The notes under the pieces were generated by a model. That model worked only from the letters and a program-made list of their open reading frames with translations. It searched no databases and had not been told where the DNA came from. 60,127 nucleotides of DNA from an uncultured Acidobacteriota bacterium (GTDB lineage: Bacteria; Acidobacteriota; Vicinamibacteria; Marinacidobacterales; SMYC01), in NCBI GenBank assembly GCA_947259165.1, contig CAMYKY010000028.1, positions 1 through 60,127 of the forward strand. The letters are read 5' to 3'. Below, piece after piece: positions 34,340-43,704 of the stretch. How positions within the stretch are numbered: position 1 is the first letter of the stretch; each line of letters starts with the position of its first letter. Position numbers and translations under genes: made by a program.

Positions 34340-35896
34340 TTACCGGGTGAGCTCGGGAAATCGCTCCGGCGCCATGCGGTGTCGGGTCGCCTGCTCGTAG
34401 GCGTACGCGAGCTCGATGAGTCGACCCTCCGAGTAAGGCCGCCCCAAGATCTGAAGCCCGGCAGGAAGGCCACCACGGGAAGTCCCCATGGGAACTGTCA
34501 CCGCGGGCATTCCCGTCGCCGGTGCGACGAGCTGGCTATTGTCACCTTTGTACTCCTCGCTCGGTTTATCGAGATGCGCGGGCGGGTTCGTCCATGTCGG
34601 ATAGAGCAACGCATCCACGCCCACCGCATCCATCGCGGCCACGACGTCTGCCAAATAGGCCTGACGGCCGGGATGTTCGGCGTAGTCGGGACATGGAGGA
34701 TCCCACTCGGCAGGCGCGACGTCGAGCGGCCGGTTTTGATGGCGTTCTAGCCGAGTCGCGACGTACTCCGAGTAGTCGCCATTCTCATACGCCTCCATGA
34801 CGTCTTGGATAGGCGCCCCCTCGCCCAGGGACTTCAAGTAGACGAACATGTCGTAGCGAAAGCGGTCGCAGCCGCTGTCCGCGTCGAGATAAACCTCGAA
34901 GTTATCGACGACGACCGGGTCCACGATCTCGGCCCCAGCGCCACGCAGCTCATCGAGTGCGTTTTCGAACACGGTGGTGACTTCGGCGTCCGCATCCTCG
35001 GTATCGACGAGGACTCGCAACACGCCCAGACGGGCTCCTTCGAGACCGCCCGCGCGGAGAAAGTCGGTGTAGTCGGCTTCGCGCCTGCCCTTTCCCAGCT
35101 CCGTGTAAGGATCTGCAGGATCGTAGCCGGCAACGACGTCAAACAACCTGGCTCCATCTTCGACCGTTCGCGTCATCGGGCCGGCGATATCCCGATCGAA
35201 AGCGAGTGGGATGACACCGTCCCGGCTGGTCAGACCGATGGTCGAGCGGATCCCAAAAAGCGCGAGGTGAGACGACGGGCCACGGATGGAGTTGCCGGTA
35301 TCTGAACCGAGTCCGCCCACAGCAAAGCTAGCCGCGACTCCTGACGCCGTCCCGCCGCTCGAGCCCGCGGGAACGCGATCGAGCGCGTACGCGTTTGCAG
35401 TGATGCCGTAAGATGAGCTCTCCGTGCGGCGCGGGCTGAAGGCCCACTCCGCCATGTTCGTCTTCGCCACGACAATCGCGCCAGCGTCGCGAAGCTTGCG
35501 CACCATGAAGGCATCGTCCGGAGGCATACTACCCTTGAGTGCGATCGATCCGCCGGTTGTCGGCAGATCGTGGGTGTCAAAATTATCCTTGACGAGGATG
35601 GGGGCGCAAAACAGCGGGCTCAGTTCCTCGTCGTTCGCGAGCGCGTAGTCGAGGCTGTCCGCCTTTGCGAGAGCGTTCGGGTTCACGACGGTAATCGCGT
35701 TCAGGCCAGTCGTCTCGTCGTAGGCTTCGATGCGGTCGAGATACGCCTGCACGACGTCGCGGCAGCTCGTGCGTCCAGAGAGGATCGCGTCCTGGATTTC
35801 GGCGATCGTCGCCTCGACCACCGAGAAACGCTCGGTTTCAGGGGCTTGGCAAGCGGCGGCGGCAACACACGCAGCCATCAGGAGTGTTTTTCTCAT
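34340..35896 (-). CDS. Amidase-signature lipoprotein
   Basis: This 518-residue protein starts at MRKTLLMAACVAAAAC, a lipoprotein signal with lipobox AAAC and Cys16. The amidase catalytic triad is visible: Lys in APILVKDNF, and the two Ser residues in GSDTGNSIRGPSSHLALFG. The C-terminal GLPAGLQILGRPYSEGRLIELAYAYEQ is typical. A longer frame upstream runs into the divergent FtsH-like promoter and lacks similarity. It resembles exported Gln/Asn amidotransferase-A-like amidases of unknown substrate. It is convergent with hpt. Confidence 0.9.
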   Translation of the reverse strand: MRKTLLMAACVAAAACQAPETERFSVVEATIAEIQDAILSGRTSCRDVVQAYLDRIEAYDETTGLNAITVVNPNALAKADSLDYALANDEELSPLFCAPILVKDNFDTHDLPTTGGSIALKGSMPPDDAFMVRKLRDAGAIVVAKTNMAEWAFSPRRTESSSYGITANAYALDRVPAGSSGGTASGVAASFAVGGLGSDTGNSIRGPSSHLALFGIRSTIGLTSRDGVIPLAFDRDIAGPMTRTVEDGARLFDVVAGYDPADPYTELGKGRREADYTDFLRAGGLEGARLGVLRVLVDTEDADAEVTTVFENALDELRGAGAEIVDPVVVDNFEVYLDADSGCDRFRYDMFVYLKSLGEGAPIQDVMEAYENGDYSEYVATRLERHQNRPLDVAPAEWDPPCPDYAEHPGRQAYLADVVAAMDAVGVDALLYPTWTNPPAHLDKPSEEYKGDNSQLVAPATGMPAVTVPMGTSRGGLPAGLQILGRPYSEGRLIELAYAYEQATRHRMAPERFPELTR

Positions 35897-36023
35897 CCGG
35901 CATGGTAACCGTAAACTCCGACGCGACGCGATTGACGACTGGCCCGACCCGCCCCCCGGTGCTATCCTGATCTCACAACAACCACAATCGAAATCGTCGC
36001 ACGAGCCCGCGCGGAGGAGAATC

Positions 36024-37514
36024 TTGGGTAAGAAAGCCAAGACGATAGCCATCTGGGTCGCCCTCATCCTGGTGTTTCTCGTCTCGTTCGACCTAATGAA
36101 CGCGGACGAGGACATCTACCCGGAGGACTTCTCGGTCTTTCTCGAGCACTTGGAGGGGGGCCGCGTCGGCGAGGTGCGCGCCAACAGCAACGAATTGACC
36201 GTGACCCTTTGGGACTCGGGCACTCGCTACACGACTCTCGGTGTCGTCGATGAGGAGCTCACGCGGAAGCTGTCCGAACAGGGAGTGTTGCTCACATGGG
36301 GCGAAGAGTCGCGCCCGATGGCGATGCTTCTCAGCTGGGGTCTGCCTCTCGTTCTGCTACTCGGGGTTTTCATCTATTTTCTGAAGAAGGCGCAAGGCGG
36401 CACCGGCAACATCCTCGCGTTGCGTCGGACAACGGCGCGGACGATCTCGGAGTCCAGCAAGGTCACCTTCGCCGATATCGGTGGCGCGGCGAAAGCGAAA
36501 GACGAGCTCGGCGACCTGATTGACTATCTCAAACACTCCAAACGCTGGGTCGAAGCGGGCGTGCGACTACCCCGGGGCGTCCTACTCGAAGGCCCCCCGG
36601 GGTGCGGCAAGACGCTCCTCGCGCGCGCGGTTGCGGGAGAGGCCGGAGTTCCCTTTTTCACCGTCTCGGCATCCGAGTTCGTCGAGATGTTCGTCGGCAT
36701 TGGTGCCGCGCGCGTACGCGACACGTTCGAGACGGCCGCCAAACAAGCCCCCGCCGTCATCTTCATCGACGAGCTCGACGCCGTTGGCCGGCGACGTGGC
36801 ACTGGTATCGGCGCTGGGCACGACGAGCGAGAGCAAACACTCAATCAGCTTCTCGTGAGCCTGGACGGTTTCGAGCACCACAAAGACGTCGTCGTGCTCG
36901 CGGCATCGAACCGCGTCGACGTGCTCGACAAGGCGCTTCTTCGTGCTGGCCGGTTCGACTCGCGTATCCAGGTACCCCTGCCGACACGCAACGAACGCCG
37001 TGAGACGCTCGAGATTCACACCCGTGGAAGGAAACTCGGCGACAGCGTCTCCCTCGGATCACTTGCCGACAAAACCGACAACTACACCGGCGCGGACCTC
37101 GAGAGCCTCACCAACGATGCGGCCCGCCTCGCGGTACGCCGAGCCCGTACCGCGGGTGAGCAAGAGATCGTCATCGAGATGCAAGACTTCAACCGCGCCC
37201 TGGAACCCGCGCAAGCTCGCACGAGCCGGTTCACCCAGCTCGATTCGGCGATCATCGAGTCCGCATCGCAACTCGCCCAGCCGACAGGCAAGGCGATCGT
37301 CCGCCTCGAGCTTCGGGAAGGCACACTCGTCGAAGGCGAGCTCGTCTGGGCCGACGCGACCTTCATCAAAGTGAGAAACGTGGCGGATGCGACCGAGACC
37401 ATCATTCCGAAGTACCAGGTCCAAAAACTCGAGGCACTGCAAGGAACCGAGCTGGCGAGGGCAGGCGACGTCGTGGGAGATCGCTGGGCCAACCGCATGC
37501 CCGACCTCGCCTAG
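36024..37514 (+). CDS. FtsH-like AAA+ ATPase lacking the protease domain, with Sm/Hfq-like tail
   Basis: This 496-residue protein starts at TTG 36024 behind GGAGGAG; earlier in-frame ATGs lie antisense to the amidase gene. TM1 is at residues 8-24, an FtsH-type periplasmic domain at 31-100, and TM2 at 101-119. The AAA module at about 148-375 has Walker [14 protein letters not shown], Walker [16 protein letters not shown] and [10 protein letters not shown]. After the AAA lid there is no HExxH zinc-protease domain. Residues 422-472 ([18 protein letters not shown], then FIKVRNV and IIPKYQV) have the beta pattern of an Hfq/LSm barrel. It would therefore unfold or remodel, not degrade, its targets. 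Confidence 0.87.
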   Translation: MGKKAKTIAIWVALILVFLVSFDLMNADEDIYPEDFSVFLEHLEGGRVGEVRANSNELTVTLWDSGTRYTTLGVVDEELTRKLSEQGVLLTWGEESRPMAMLLSWGLPLVLLLGVFIYFLKKAQGGTGNILALRRTTARTISESSKVTFADIGGAAKAKDELGDLIDYLKHSKRWVEAGVRLPRGVLLEGPPGCGKTLLARAVAGEAGVPFFTVSASEFVEMFVGIGAARVRDTFETAAKQAPAVIFIDELDAVGRRRGTGIGAGHDEREQTLNQLLVSLDGFEHHKDVVVLAASNRVDVLDKALLRAGRFDSRIQVPLPTRNERRETLEIHTRGRKLGDSVSLGSLADKTDNYTGADLESLTNDAARLAVRRARTAGEQEIVIEMQDFNRALEPAQARTSRFTQLDSAIIESASQLAQPTGKAIVRLELREGTLVEGELVWADATFIKVRNVADATETIIPKYQVQKLEALQGTELARAGDVVGDRWANRMPDLA

Positions 37515-37533
37515 TGGACTAGTCGAACCCGTC

Positions 37534-38172
37534 ATGGAGAACTGGCTCTTCGCTCGCCTCACGTTCCTCGTGCCACTCCTGCTCTCGCTGAGCGTGCACG
37601 AATGGGCGCATGCGTGGACGGCGTGGAAACTCGGCGACGACACCGCGGAGCGTCTCGGACGTCTCACCCTCAATCCGATCGCGCACATGGATCCTATCGG
37701 GACGTTGTTGCTACCCCTTCTCGGAGTTCCCTTCGGTTGGGCCAAACCCGTTCCGATCAACCCGACCCGATTCGCACCGAGCGTGAACATGCGTGCTGGA
37801 ATGATGCTGACAGCAGTCGCCGGCCCGCTATCGAACCTTTTCCTCGCCGCGCTGTGTCTCGCCGGCGTCGCCCTCACCGCGCGGCTCGAAGCGGGAGCGA
37901 TGTCTCATTTTCTTGAGATCGCGTTTCTTTTGAACGTTATCCTCGCAGTGTTCAACCTGCTGCCGATCCCCCCGCTCGACGGCAGCCGCGTTGCCGACAG
38001 CTTGATGCCCCGCCGCTTTCAGCCAGCGTGGGACGGCTTCGCTCAACTCGGCCCCGCGGCGCTCATCGCGGTGATTGTCCTCCCTCAGTTTCTCGGCGTG
38101 AGCCTCCTCGCGTGGCCCGTCGAGCAGGCGATGGGTTTGGTCGGGGCCGTTCGCGAGCTCGCCGGCAGCTAG
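37534..38172 (+). CDS. Site-2 protease family (M50) intramembrane metalloprotease
   Basis: This 212-residue protein has the zinc motif HEWAH at residues 22-26. The second conserved NPxxDG-type motif appears as LLPIPPLDGSR near residue 150, and there are about five hydrophobic helices. There is no PDZ domain, so it belongs to the short YwhC/group 3-like S2P members. It follows the protease-less FtsH-like gene by 19 bp and is probably co-transcribed. The pairing of an unfoldase and an intramembrane protease is suggestive but unproven. Confidence 0.9.
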   Translation: MENWLFARLTFLVPLLLSLSVHEWAHAWTAWKLGDDTAERLGRLTLNPIAHMDPIGTLLLPLLGVPFGWAKPVPINPTRFAPSVNMRAGMMLTAVAGPLSNLFLAALCLAGVALTARLEAGAMSHFLEIAFLLNVILAVFNLLPIPPLDGSRVADSLMPRRFQPAWDGFAQLGPAALIAVIVLPQFLGVSLLAWPVEQAMGLVGAVRELAGS

Positions 38173-38205
38173 CCGAGCGGATCTCGGACCCCGTTGTTCG
38201 AAGCG

Positions 38206-40506
38206 CTACTCCTCGCCGTCGACCCACCCGGTCTCGAGAAGATAACGCGCAATGAGGTTGTGGATGTGTAAGCGCGTCCCCTTCCCCTCGCGGATCGCAT
38301 GAGTTCGGTTGGGATAGACCATGAGATCAAACGGCTTTCCGAGCTCCACCAAACGATTCACCAGACGTTCGGTCCCCTGGTAGTGCACGTTGTCATCTCC
38401 GGTGCCGTGGATGAGAAGAAGCTTCCCCTCTAACCCCTCCGCGAAATGGATGGGAGATCCGATGCGATAGCCCTCCTCGTTGTCCTCAGGTAGCCCCATG
38501 TAGCGCTCCTGATAGATCGTGTCGTAGAGCGTTTGGTCGGGAACCGGCGCCACCGAGACGCCGACGTGGAAAACCTCGGGGAAGCGGAACATCGCGTTCA
38601 AGGTGTTCGAGCCGCCCCCACTCCACCCCCAGATCGCGACCCGCTCGCCATCGATGTAGGGCCGCTCTTTCACCAGTGCGCGGACCGCTGCGGCTTGATC
38701 CTGTGACGATAGATCGCCAACCGTTCCGTAGACGACTTTGCGCCAGTCGGCACCGCGGGGCGCCGGAGTCCCTCGGTTGTCGAAGCTCGCAACGATGAAA
38801 CCCTGGTTCGCCAGGGCGCGATGAAAAAGCGTTCGCGAACCGAACCACCGATCGAGCACGGTCTGCCCCGCGGGCTCACCGTAGACGTAAACGAGCAGCG
38901 GATATTTTTTTTGAGGATCGAAATCCTCCGGCTTGAGGACCCAGGAATCGAAAGCGAGGTCGGACTCGATCTTAAGTCGGAACATCTCCACTGGTGGAGT
39001 GAGCTCGTCCGCCAACTTCGCCCGCAGCTCAGCGTTGTCTTCGAGGATTCGTACTGTCGCATGCTCGGGCAGTCGAACGAGTTCGACGCGCGGGGGCTCG
39101 TCGAATCGTGACGATGTATGGAATGCCCACTTGCCGTCGGGAGATAGATCGTAGTCGTGCGTGCCCGCCAGAGTTTGCGGCGTCAGTCGTTCCGGGGGCT
39201 CCGAGCCAGTGGTTCTGGCGCGATAGAGAAACCGCTCGGTGGCGCTCTCGGGTGAGGCAAGAAAGTAAAACCACGTCCCGTTCGGCCCGAGTCCGAGGCT
39301 TCTGATGACGTCCCCCTCGAATCGGGTCAAGAGCCTTTCGCCGCGCTCTACCGTGTTCGAGCGCGCTCGGAGACGGTCGCGGGCGAGCGCATAAGTATGC
39401 CGCCACCCGTCCTTCTCACTCAGCCAAACGAGCTCGTCGCTGCCACGAATCCAGTCGATGTGGTCCACGACTTCGACCCACGCCTGATTGCGGTCCTGGT
39501 GAATACGCTCGACCTCACCCGACGTCGCGTTCCCGAGAAAGACGTCATTGACGTTTTGCAGACGGTTCAGATGCTGCAAGACAACGTGGTCGTCGTCGGC
39601 CCACTCCATGCGAGCGACATAGCTATTGCGCGGGTCTCCGGGAAGCCGCATCCAGGTCGTCTCGCCCCCCGCAGCGCTGACCACTCCGATGCGTACCGCT
39701 GAGTTCGTGGTCCCTACTTTCGGGTACGGGATCCGCGTGAGCTCGGGGTAAAGGGAGTCCGTGTTGTTGATGAGGGTGAACTCACCCACACCGACGGAGT
39801 CGAAGCTCCAATACGCGATGCGTTTGCCGTCCGGGCTCCAGCGAAAACCGTCGCGGACGCCGAGCTCCTCTTCGTAGACCCAATCGGAGGTGCCGTGGAT
39901 GGTCGTCGCCGACCCATCGGATGTCAGCGGTGTCACATCCCCGGTCGAAACGTTCTCGACATAGAGATTGCTCGCCACCACGTACGCTACCCGCGTGCTG
40001 TCGGGCGAGAGCTTTGCGAACATGAGAGACGAGGTCGGAAAAACGCCTCCCAGTTTTCGAAGACGCCCGCTGTCCAGCTCCAAAACCCAATAGTCCCCCC
40101 GGGTGTTGCGCCGCCACACGCGCACGGTGTTGGTGAAGACGAGAAGACGTCGTCGATCGGACGACCATTGATAGTCATCGATCTTCAGCGGGGCTTGCCC
40201 ATCCGGCGCCCCCGGCGAGATGAGCCGACTTGCAGAGACAAGGATCTCGCGTTCACCGGAGCGAGTGTCGTAACGCACGATGTCGTCGGCGCCGTCGACC
40301 GTTTCAGACGGCTCCACCGTCGTGTAGGAGTCGCCGCCGTCTAGCCACCGCGCGGGCCCGAACTTCGCCGGCTCGAGCTCCTGGGTCTCGAAGATGCGTC
40401 GGAGCTGCTTTTGAAGCGCGGGCGCGTCTTCGGCCCCCATGGCCGGAGAAATGTTGAAGACGAGGGCCGCGAATGCGGCGGCGAAGAGGCTGTGTCGCAT
40501 GCTCAT
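38206..40506 (-). CDS. Secreted S9 dipeptidyl-peptidase IV-like protease
   Basis: This 766-residue protein has a signal peptide (MRHSLFAAAFAALVF to AMGAE). An N-terminal DPP-IV beta-propeller includes the di-Glu substrate anchor DWVYEEELGVRDGFRWSPDG. The C-terminal hydrolase has the Ser nucleophile in WGWSGGG near residue 629, Asp in HGTGDDNVH near 703 and His in NRTHAIREG near 735. It should release X-Pro or similar dipeptides from peptides in the periplasm or outside. Two ATGs six bases apart could serve as start; the choice does not affect the signal. Confidence 0.93.
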   Translation of the reverse strand: MSMRHSLFAAAFAALVFNISPAMGAEDAPALQKQLRRIFETQELEPAKFGPARWLDGGDSYTTVEPSETVDGADDIVRYDTRSGEREILVSASRLISPGAPDGQAPLKIDDYQWSSDRRRLLVFTNTVRVWRRNTRGDYWVLELDSGRLRKLGGVFPTSSLMFAKLSPDSTRVAYVVASNLYVENVSTGDVTPLTSDGSATTIHGTSDWVYEEELGVRDGFRWSPDGKRIAYWSFDSVGVGEFTLINNTDSLYPELTRIPYPKVGTTNSAVRIGVVSAAGGETTWMRLPGDPRNSYVARMEWADDDHVVLQHLNRLQNVNDVFLGNATSGEVERIHQDRNQAWVEVVDHIDWIRGSDELVWLSEKDGWRHTYALARDRLRARSNTVERGERLLTRFEGDVIRSLGLGPNGTWFYFLASPESATERFLYRARTTGSEPPERLTPQTLAGTHDYDLSPDGKWAFHTSSRFDEPPRVELVRLPEHATVRILEDNAELRAKLADELTPPVEMFRLKIESDLAFDSWVLKPEDFDPQKKYPLLVYVYGEPAGQTVLDRWFGSRTLFHRALANQGFIVASFDNRGTPAPRGADWRKVVYGTVGDLSSQDQAAAVRALVKERPYIDGERVAIWGWSGGGSNTLNAMFRFPEVFHVGVSVAPVPDQTLYDTIYQERYMGLPEDNEEGYRIGSPIHFAEGLEGKLLLIHGTGDDNVHYQGTERLVNRLVELGKPFDLMVYPNRTHAIREGKGTRLHIHNLIARYLLETGWVDGEE

Positions 40507-40648
40507 CTTTTACGCCAAAACGACGAGAGCCTCAAGGCGGACTCCGACTCCTTTCGAGAAGGACAAACTCTCGGCGCGACCGCTCGAGGCTGGGTGGATA
40601 GCAACGGTTTCGTGAATACCTGACGACGGAAAGCGCGTCGCTCTAGTG

Positions 40649-41488
40649 CTAGTGCGTCATCGCGTAGATCGCGATATTCACGCCCACCGGATACGCCTTC
40701 AGCGAGAACCGGTAAAAGTACTCGTCCTCTTCCGCTTCCCTCTCCCACCCGTCAGCGATGTCGGTGTTGTGGGTCATCACCACCATCAAGCGACCCTGTG
40801 GATCGAAGATCCCCCGAAAATGGGGCTCTGCAGTCTCGAAGCCCCGCTCGGACGTGCCGGCGCCGCGTGAGCGCCGCCAGTAGTGGATGGACGGTATCTG
40901 AGGAACCTTTCGGATCGTATAAAACGTGCGAAAGATGACGTTGTCCAGCGGGACATCGACAATAGGGAACTCGCCCGGCGGCAAGACTTTGCCGATCTCG
41001 TGCTTCCAATGATCCCAGGCGACATCGCCCCAGAAGTCGTCCACATACAAGACGCCGCCGCGCAGAAGGTAGTCGCGGAGTCGGTCGACTTCCGTCGGGC
41101 TGAACCCCACTGTCCCCACGTCGGACATGAACACGAACGGGTATTCGTAGATCGTGTCGTCGAGAAGCGTGACAACGACGTGCTCGGGCATGCCGTCACC
41201 ATCCCGCCGGATCCTCGCCGTCGTCAGCTGCGAAAACCGCGTCATAAAGTTGATGTCTGAATACGGGTAATCGGTGTTCCACCCGTACCCGGAAGGCTCC
41301 CCCCGCACGCTTTCGTACAGGATGCGGGCGAAGGCGAACAAATCGTTGGAAGGGGTGTCCGGCTCCGCGAACCGCGGTGGCACGCGATTCCACCAACCGC
41401 GGCCGTATTGCGCGACCAGCGGCGAAATTCCCAGGACAAAAAGGGCAGCAACCACGGGCACCACCGCCCAGATTCGTCTCCAAGTCAT
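40649..41488 (-). CDS. DUF4159 domain protein, exported
   Basis: This 279-residue protein has an N-terminal signal or anchor (residues 5-26). DUF4159 shows in NTDYPYSDINFMTRFSQLT, PFVFMSDVGTVGFSPTEVDRLRDYLLRGGVLYVDDFWGD and THNTDIADGWEREA. The core resembles a class-I glutamine-amidotransferase-like fold without an obvious Cys. In many genomes DUF4159 proteins lie near MoxR/DUF58 modules; here that module is 36 kb away. The function is unknown. Confidence 0.85.
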   Translation of the reverse strand: MTWRRIWAVVPVVAALFVLGISPLVAQYGRGWWNRVPPRFAEPDTPSNDLFAFARILYESVRGEPSGYGWNTDYPYSDINFMTRFSQLTTARIRRDGDGMPEHVVVTLLDDTIYEYPFVFMSDVGTVGFSPTEVDRLRDYLLRGGVLYVDDFWGDVAWDHWKHEIGKVLPPGEFPIVDVPLDNVIFRTFYTIRKVPQIPSIHYWRRSRGAGTSERGFETAEPHFRGIFDPQGRLMVVMTHNTDIADGWEREAEEDEYFYRFSLKAYPVGVNIAIYAMTH

Positions 41489-41646
41489 CGTGTTGACGCC
41501 TTCAAGGGCATCATACGGAGCCCCCTAGCCGGCCGCAAACGCAGCCTCGAAACCCAAGCACTTGCGTTCTCCGCCAAAAACCGCACAATAGGAGCCACAC
41601 ACAAACATCGGATCCGACATCCGCGGCTCCAGAAAGGACACCCAAA

Positions 41647-42459
41647 TTGAGCTTGAAGCGAATGCTGGCACTGACACTCACGTTGTCGAGCCTCTGCCTC
41701 CTACTGCCCGCGACCTCGTTCGCCGACACGCGCTTGTCCATCGAAAACACCGACTCCGGCGAAAACGCGCAAATGCAGGCGGTGCTGGTGACGCGTGGGA
41801 AAGTCCGCATGGAACAGGGAGGAGACGACGACACGCTTCTCCTCTATTTCCAGGAAGGCAATACCTTTTACGCCATTCAGCCAAGCGACAAGTCCTACAT
41901 GGAGTTCGACCCGGAAGAAGCGGGTGCGATGATGGACCAAGCGAGCCAGATGCAACAGCAAATGATGGCCCAGCTCCAGGAGCGGATGAAAGACTTACCG
42001 GCGGAGCAGCGCGAGCAAATGATGGAGATGATGAAGCGCTCAGGCCAGACGATGCCGGGATCGCCAGAAGAGCCGGTCCGCTACGAGTCCCGCAGCGGTA
42101 GCGATACGGTCGGAGGCTTCTCGTGCAGTTGGGTCGAGGCCTATCAGGGAGCTCAAAAAGTCCGCGAGCTCTGCCTCGCCGATCCAGGCTCAATGGGCAT
42201 GGCGTCCGCTGACAAAGACACGATGACGGCGATGCAGACTTCGATGATGGCCCTCGCAAAGCGACTAGGAAACGCCGGCATGTTTCAAGACAACATGCCC
42301 GATGGTTTTCCCGTTCATGTGCGCCATTTCGACGCGAGCGGCCGGCTCACCTCAGAGCAGCGGGTGCAAGGCGTCTCAACGGACACTCTCGACTCGAGCT
42401 TGTTCGAATTGCCCGCGGGCTATCAGAAGCGAGAGCTTCCGAGTTTTCCCCAACAATAA
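41647..42459 (+). CDS. Exported DUF4412-like protein with Met/Gln-rich middle
   Basis: This 270-residue protein starts at TTG 41647 (LSLKRMLALTLTLSSLCLLL), with AAAGGA upstream; an ATG five codons in is an alternative. A signal peptide is followed by a beta-rich domain (RLSIENTDSGENAQMQAVLVTRGKVRMEQ). A striking Met/Gln-rich helical stretch (residues about 95-140: DQASQMQQQMMAQLQERMK and following) comes next. Then comes a C-terminal region with a Cys pair (FSCSWVE and LCLADPG). It matches the general layout of DUF4412 proteins. Function is unknown; Met-rich segments can bind copper, but that is speculation. Confidence 0.7.
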   Translation: MSLKRMLALTLTLSSLCLLLPATSFADTRLSIENTDSGENAQMQAVLVTRGKVRMEQGGDDDTLLLYFQEGNTFYAIQPSDKSYMEFDPEEAGAMMDQASQMQQQMMAQLQERMKDLPAEQREQMMEMMKRSGQTMPGSPEEPVRYESRSGSDTVGGFSCSWVEAYQGAQKVRELCLADPGSMGMASADKDTMTAMQTSMMALAKRLGNAGMFQDNMPDGFPVHVRHFDASGRLTSEQRVQGVSTDTLDSSLFELPAGYQKRELPSFPQQ

Positions 42460-42483
42460 GTCGATCCCGGTCCCAGCGTTACC

Positions 42484-43704
42484 GTGGCGAATTTCCTCGA
42501 GTTCAACTGTTCCGCGTGCGGAGAAGCAAATCTGCTCGAGGCTTCCGAGATGCCGCCCGAGGGACTCGCGCGGACTTGCCAAACGTGTGGTGTCGCCATC
42601 TTCGTCCGGCATGAAGATACCGCCGCCGGCGGCTCCTACACGGGAGACCTTTCGGTGTCGACTCTTGACGCGGACGCCGACTCGGACGCCGGCGGCTTCG
42701 GCTTGCACTTGCGCTTGCCTACGGGAGCGGTCCAGACGGTGAGCCCGGAGGCGGTCGCGCAGGCGATTGAAGCGGGCAGGGTCAAGCCCTGGGACCTCGT
42801 CTCCGACAACGGTCAGGAGTTTCACCCAGCGTCGGACCACCCCGAGCTCCAGCAGGCGTTCGTCCGCGGGGACTTCTCGCCGGTCATCCAACGCCGCTGC
42901 GTCAATCACCAGGCCGACCCTCCTGCGGGCACGTGTCGTAAATGCGGCCGCAGTTATTGCAACGACTGTGTGGCGACGTTGATTCAGGTTCAGCCTCGCC
43001 TTTGCCCGGCGTGTAACGGCACCATTGAAGACCCCGACCCGCGTCTCACGGAGCTTCCCCCCTGGGAGCGGTGGCGCGAGATCCTTCGCTATCCCGTCGA
43101 AAACAACGCGTGGAAAATCACCGCCGTCCTGGGCGGGCTCGTTTGGTTGGGTGGTCTGTCGGTATGGCTGCTACCTATCAACCTCCTGGCCTTGGCTCTG
43201 GCCGTGCACGTCGCATCCTCTTCCGTCCGGGGCGAGAAGAAGTTGGCCATCGACGCCCAACTCGACCTCAAGAAACTCGCGGGGCTCGTCTTGCCGATTG
43301 CGCTGTTCACAGCGGTCGTCGTGGGCATCGTGGTTGCCATCGAGCTCTACGCACCTCCGTCAGCGAGAGCAATCCTCCAGCTGCCGCTGACGCTCGCCGC
43401 CTTTGCCTACTTGCCCATGGCGCTAGGGCTTTTGTTGCTCGGGCAACCGACCGCGAACGCGTTCGACCCAAGCACGGTCACCACCGCGATCAAGACTCTC
43501 CGAGAAGACTACTTGCTCATCGTGTTGTTTCTCGTCGCAATCTCAGTTGTCGTGGTCGCCCTGCAGACCCTTTTCAGCTTCATCCCCTGGTTGGGCCGTA
43601 TACTTGGCGCCGCCGCACTGGCGTACGGTGCGATCGCGCAAGCCCACGCACTCGGCTCGTTGCTTTACTTGAACCGCGAGCGTATCCTCGCCGCGGCCCG
43701 ATGA
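42484..43704 (+). CDS. Membrane protein with two zinc modules and a GYF-like domain
   Basis: This 406-residue protein starts at GTG 42484. The N-terminus has an MJ0042-like zinc ribbon (CSACGEANL and CQTCG). A GYF_2/DUF4339-like segment follows around residues 75-125 (AIEAGRVKPWDLVSDNGQEFHPASDHPEL). A B-box-like module comes next (CVNHQADPPAGTCRKCGRSYCNDC, with CPAC). About six transmembrane helices follow from residue 210. The stop overlaps the AI-2E-family gene start (ATGA). Such zinc-ribbon/GYF membrane proteins have no established function. Confidence 0.78.
   Translation: MANFLEFNCSACGEANLLEASEMPPEGLARTCQTCGVAIFVRHEDTAAGGSYTGDLSVSTLDADADSDAGGFGLHLRLPTGAVQTVSPEAVAQAIEAGRVKPWDLVSDNGQEFHPASDHPELQQAFVRGDFSPVIQRRCVNHQADPPAGTCRKCGRSYCNDCVATLIQVQPRLCPACNGTIEDPDPRLTELPPWERWREILRYPVENNAWKITAVLGGLVWLGGLSVWLLPINLLALALAVHVASSSVRGEKKLAIDAQLDLKKLAGLVLPIALFTAVVVGIVVAIELYAPPSARAILQLPLTLAAFAYLPMALGLLLLGQPTANAFDPSTVTTAIKTLREDYLLIVLFLVAISVVVVALQTLFSFIPWLGRILGAAALAYGAIAQAHALGSLLYLNRERILAAAR

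Noticed and set aside
37512-37520. TAGTGGACT after the FtsH-like stop as a third MITE copy
   Set aside because: Only nine bases match and the CTGTAACAG core is missing.
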